DNA of 8,036 nt from Comamonadaceae bacterium. GTDB lineage: Bacteria; Pseudomonadota; Gammaproteobacteria; Burkholderiales; Burkholderiaceae_C. Both the position numbers and the translations under genes were made by a program. The notes under the pieces were generated by a model. The model was not told the DNA's origin, searched no databases, and saw only the letters and a program-made list of their open reading frames with translations. Shown one piece after another: positions 6,064 through 8,036 of the stretch. The stretch covers positions 1 to 8,036 of the forward strand of contig CANGZO010000102.1 in assembly GCA_947458305.1 (NCBI GenBank), written 5' to 3'. The first letter of the stretch is position 1, and the number at the start of each line of letters is the position of its first letter.

Positions 6064-6942
6064 ATGGCTGCTGATAACGCTGGCGCGAACGCCCCAACGG
6101 CTGGAGAGTACATCCAGCATCACTTGCAACACCTGCAAATGAATTTTTCGTTTGAAGGCGTCAAGCAAACCAACATCGTTGACTTCAGTCTGTTTAATCT
6201 GGATTCGGTGTTTTATTCGATCCTGATGGGTGTGATCGGTTGCTGGTTTTTGTGGGCGGGTGCCCGCAAAGCTACTTCGGGCGTGCCCGGCCGCTTCCAG
6301 GCCGCTGTCGAGATCCTGTCCGAAATGGTGGAAAACCAGGCCAAGGGTGTAATCCACAACGCCCAAAGCCGCAAGCTGATCTCGCCTTTGGCGCTGACTG
6401 TGTTCGTCTGGATTTTCCTGATGAACTTCATGGACATGATCCCCGTTGATCTCATCCCACACATTTGGCACTCTGCCGGCCCTGCCTTGGGCTTTAAGGA
6501 TTACATGCGCGTGGTAGCCACCGCTGACTTGTCCACCACCTTGGGCTTGTCAACCGGAGTGCTTGTCATTTGCTTGTTCTACAACATCAAAATCAAGGGA
6601 CTGGGCGGCTGGGCGCATGAGCTGATCGCCGCACCTTTCGGTAACCACTGGGCGCTGTGGCCAGTGAACTTCCTGATGCAGATGATTGAATATTTGGCCA
6701 AGACGGTCTCCCACGGGATGCGACTGTTTGGCAACATGTTTGCGGGTGAGTTGGTGTTCATGTTGATCGCCCTGATGGGTGGTGGCTGGGCGTTGTCAAC
6801 AACGGGTGTGGGCTTGGCCATTGGCCACGTCATCGCCGGTACCGTGTGGACACTGTTCCACATCATGGTCATCACCTTGCAAGCCTTCATCTTTATGATG
6901 TTGACGCTGATCTACACAGGTCAAGCGCACGACGCACATTGA
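6064..6942 (+). CDS. atpB: F1Fo ATP synthase subunit a
   Basis: Subunit a forms the two proton half-channels beside the c-ring in the inner membrane. The 292-residue protein (E. coli 271) carries the essential stator arginine in SHGMRLFGNMFAGEL (Arg220, equal to E. coli Arg210), with Glu229 nine residues on (E. coli Glu219), and the FHIMVITLQAFIFMMLT helix with His266 and Gln273 (E. coli His245 and Gln252). The N-terminal PTAGEYIQHHLQHL matches the family's conserved start, and several long hydrophobic helices follow (about 49-68, 108-127, 157-174, 200-215, 227-245 and 252-285). A GGTGA lies just upstream of the ATG. It sits between atpI and atpE as usual. All functional residues are intact. 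Confidence 0.98.
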   Translation: MAADNAGANAPTAGEYIQHHLQHLQMNFSFEGVKQTNIVDFSLFNLDSVFYSILMGVIGCWFLWAGARKATSGVPGRFQAAVEILSEMVENQAKGVIHNAQSRKLISPLALTVFVWIFLMNFMDMIPVDLIPHIWHSAGPALGFKDYMRVVATADLSTTLGLSTGVLVICLFYNIKIKGLGGWAHELIAAPFGNHWALWPVNFLMQMIEYLAKTVSHGMRLFGNMFAGELVFMLIALMGGGWALSTTGVGLAIGHVIAGTVWTLFHIMVITLQAFIFMMLTLIYTGQAHDAH

Positions 6943-6945
6943 TGA

Positions 6946-6992
6946 CACTTTTTCCCTTGTTTTTTGTTTCTTTTTCCACTCACTTTTAGGAG
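6946..6992 (+). promoter_or_regulatory. T-rich leader and strong ribosome binding site of atpE
   Basis: The 56-base gap between atpB and atpE is dominated by T and C with several runs of T (about 6949-6987) and ends in TAGGAG (6987-6992), six bases before the ATG. U-rich leaders bind ribosomal protein S1, and in E. coli the atpE leader is a known translational enhancer. I infer a similar role here, matching the need for many c subunits per complex. No stem precedes the T runs, so I do not call it a terminator. Confidence 0.5.
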
Positions 6993-6998
6993 CTTCTC

Positions 6999-7247
6999 AT
7001 GGAAAACATTCTCGGCCTGGTGGCATTGGCATGTGGTTTGATCGTTGGTTTGGGTGCTGTCGGCGCTTCCATCGGTATCGCTTTGATGGGCGGCAAGTTC
7101 CTCGAGTCTTCGGCTCGCCAACCTGAGTTGATGAACGAACTCCAAACCAAGATGTTCATCTTGGCCGGTTTGATCGACGCTGCTTTCCTGATCGGCGTGG
7201 CCATCGCTTTGCTGTTCGCCTTCGCTAACCCCTTCGTTTTGAAGTAA
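6999..7247 (+). CDS. atpE: F1Fo ATP synthase subunit c
   Basis: Subunit c is a two-helix hairpin lipoprotein-like protein (proteolipid) whose oligomeric ring carries protons and turns the rotor. The 82-residue product has a glycine-rich first helix (LGAVGASIGIALMGG), the polar loop ARQPEL (39-44, Arg40-Gln41-Pro42) that contacts the F1 stalk, and the proton-carrying aspartate in LAGLIDAAFLIGV (Asp60, equal to E. coli Asp61). The carrier residue, with no Glu substitution and no Na+-type ligand pattern, points to proton rather than sodium coupling. The ATG has an excellent TAGGAG site six bases upstream. The gene order and length are normal. Confidence 0.98.
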   Translation: MENILGLVALACGLIVGLGAVGASIGIALMGGKFLESSARQPELMNELQTKMFILAGLIDAAFLIGVAIALLFAFANPFVLK

Positions 7248-7283
7248 TTCACACACCTCTTCCAACAGAAGAAGGACTGAACC

Positions 7284-7754
7284 GTGAACATTAACGCTAC
7301 TCTGTTCATTCAGATGATCGTTTTTGCGATTCTGGTGTGGTTCACGATGAAATTCGTGTGGCCCCCGATCACAAAAGCGCTCGACGAACGGGCGCAGAAA
7401 ATCGCTGACGGCCTCGCTGCTGCAGACAAAGCCAAAGCCGAACTCTCCAGCGCCAATGCGCGTGTCGAGTCCGAGTTGGCCAAGTCGCGCAACGAGTCGG
7501 CTTCGCGTTTGGCTGACGCCGAACGCCGTGCAAATGGCATTGTTGATGATGCCAAGGCACGAGCCATCGAAGAAGGCAACAAGATCATCGCTGCTGCCAA
7601 GGCCGAAGCCGAACAGCAGTCAGTCAAGGCCCGCGAAGCTCTGCGTGAGCAAGTCGCTGCCCTGGCCGTCAAAGGCGCCGAGCAGATTCTCCGCAAGGAA
7701 GTCAACGCCGGCGTCCACGCTGATCTGCTGAGCCGCCTCAAGACCGAGCTGTAA
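7284..7754 (+). CDS. atpF: F1Fo ATP synthase subunit b
   Basis: Subunit b forms the dimeric outer stalk joining membrane subunit a to F1 through delta. The 156 residues equal the E. coli length. An N-terminal membrane helix (about 5-27, starting MNINATLFIQMIVF) is followed by the conserved WPPITKALDERAQKIADGL region and a long charged coiled coil rich in Ala, Lys and Glu (about 40-125), then a C-terminal segment (QILRKEVNAGVHADLL) that binds delta. The start is a GTG at 7284, preceded by GAAGGA; no better ATG exists nearby and the protein start matches the family. It lies 36 bases after atpE. A short GAGCT/AGCTC inverted repeat overlaps its stop. Confidence 0.97.
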   Translation: MNINATLFIQMIVFAILVWFTMKFVWPPITKALDERAQKIADGLAAADKAKAELSSANARVESELAKSRNESASRLADAERRANGIVDDAKARAIEEGNKIIAAAKAEAEQQSVKAREALREQVAALAVKGAEQILRKEVNAGVHADLLSRLKTEL

Positions 7755-7776
7755 AAAGCTCAAGCCAGAGAAGACC

Positions 7777-8036
7777 ATGGCAGAACTTGCTACCATCGCC
7801 CGCCCTTATGCCGAAGCGCTTTTCAAAGCGCAGGCATCCGATCTTGCTGGCACGGCCGCTTGGCTGGATGAATTGGCTGTTGTTGCCGACAACGCGCAGC
7901 TTCAGCAGTTCATCGACAGCCCCAAAGTGTCCGACGAGCAGGCATTTGAGCTGATCTCTGGCGTGGTGCGTACACCACTGTCCGAGGCTGGCAAAAATTT
8001 CCTGCGCCTGGTGATCGAAAACCGCCGTCTCAGTGC
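7777..8036 (+). CDS. atpH: F1Fo ATP synthase subunit delta, N-terminal part, 3' truncated
   Basis: Delta caps the top of F1 and connects it to the b dimer. Translation from the ATG at 7777 (22 bases after atpF, with AGAGAAG upstream) gives 86 complete codons before the window ends. The start MAELATIARPYAEALFKAQ is the classic delta N-terminus, where the R-P-Y-A-x-A-L-F motif forms the first helix of the six-helix bundle binding the alpha subunit. Further family features are LQQFIDSPKVS and KNFLRLVIENRRL near the end of the visible part. About half of the usual ~178 residues are visible. atpA would be expected next, outside the window. Confidence 0.96.
   Translation, partial: MAELATIARPYAEALFKAQASDLAGTAAWLDELAVVADNAQLQQFIDSPKVSDEQAFELISGVVRTPLSEAGKNFLRLVIENRRLS

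Noticed and set aside
7746..7761. GAGCT/AGCTC inverted repeat over the atpF stop as a terminator
   Set aside because: The stem has only five pairs, no T-tract follows, and atpH must be transcribed from the same operon.

Overview
The window looks like chromosomal DNA of a betaproteobacterium, order Burkholderiales and most likely family Comamonadaceae. The reasons are the moderately high GC content, close matches to Burkholderiales-type LipA/LipB and F-type ATP synthase proteins, and the order CopD-like, DUF493, lipB, lipA next to a divergent atpI-B-E-F-H operon. The species cannot be fixed from this sequence. Most of the window is conserved housekeeping DNA; the one accessory-looking locus is a decayed DUF3800 gene. 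I see no CRISPR array, insertion sequence, rRNA or tRNA.

Layout. Positions 1-959 (+) hold the C-terminal part of a phosphoenolpyruvate-protein phosphotransferase (PTS enzyme I), cut by the window start. A perfect 20-bp palindrome lies between it and a convergent YghU-type glutathione S-transferase gene (1005-1877, -). A 205-base divergent gap (1878-2082) follows, with no gene I can support. Then comes a broken DUF3800-family gene (2083-2731, +) with a TGA after 56 codons and a reading-frame change where a conserved middle block should be. A GNRA-loop hairpin with a T-rich tail on the minus strand then ends the next operon.

The minus-strand operon, in transcription order, is a CopD-like four-helix membrane protein (5341-4895), a DUF493/YbeD-like small protein (4868-4569), lipB (4566-3904) and lipA (3857-2850). 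LipB transfers octanoyl groups from acyl carrier protein to lipoyl domains, and LipA inserts two sulfurs to make lipoate, so the two enzymes do consecutive steps. YbeD-like proteins often sit beside lipB.

A 188-base divergent region (5342-5529) carries a perfect TATAAT box. From it the F1Fo ATP synthase operon reads rightward: atpI, atpB (a), atpE (c), atpF (b) and the start of atpH (delta), which runs off the window end. The atpE leader is strikingly T-rich, which fits raised translation of the multi-copy c subunit.

I found no clearly new biological system. The points most worth checking are the form of decay in the DUF3800 gene, the atpE leader, the extra segment in LipB, and the linkage of the CopD-like gene to lipoate synthesis.
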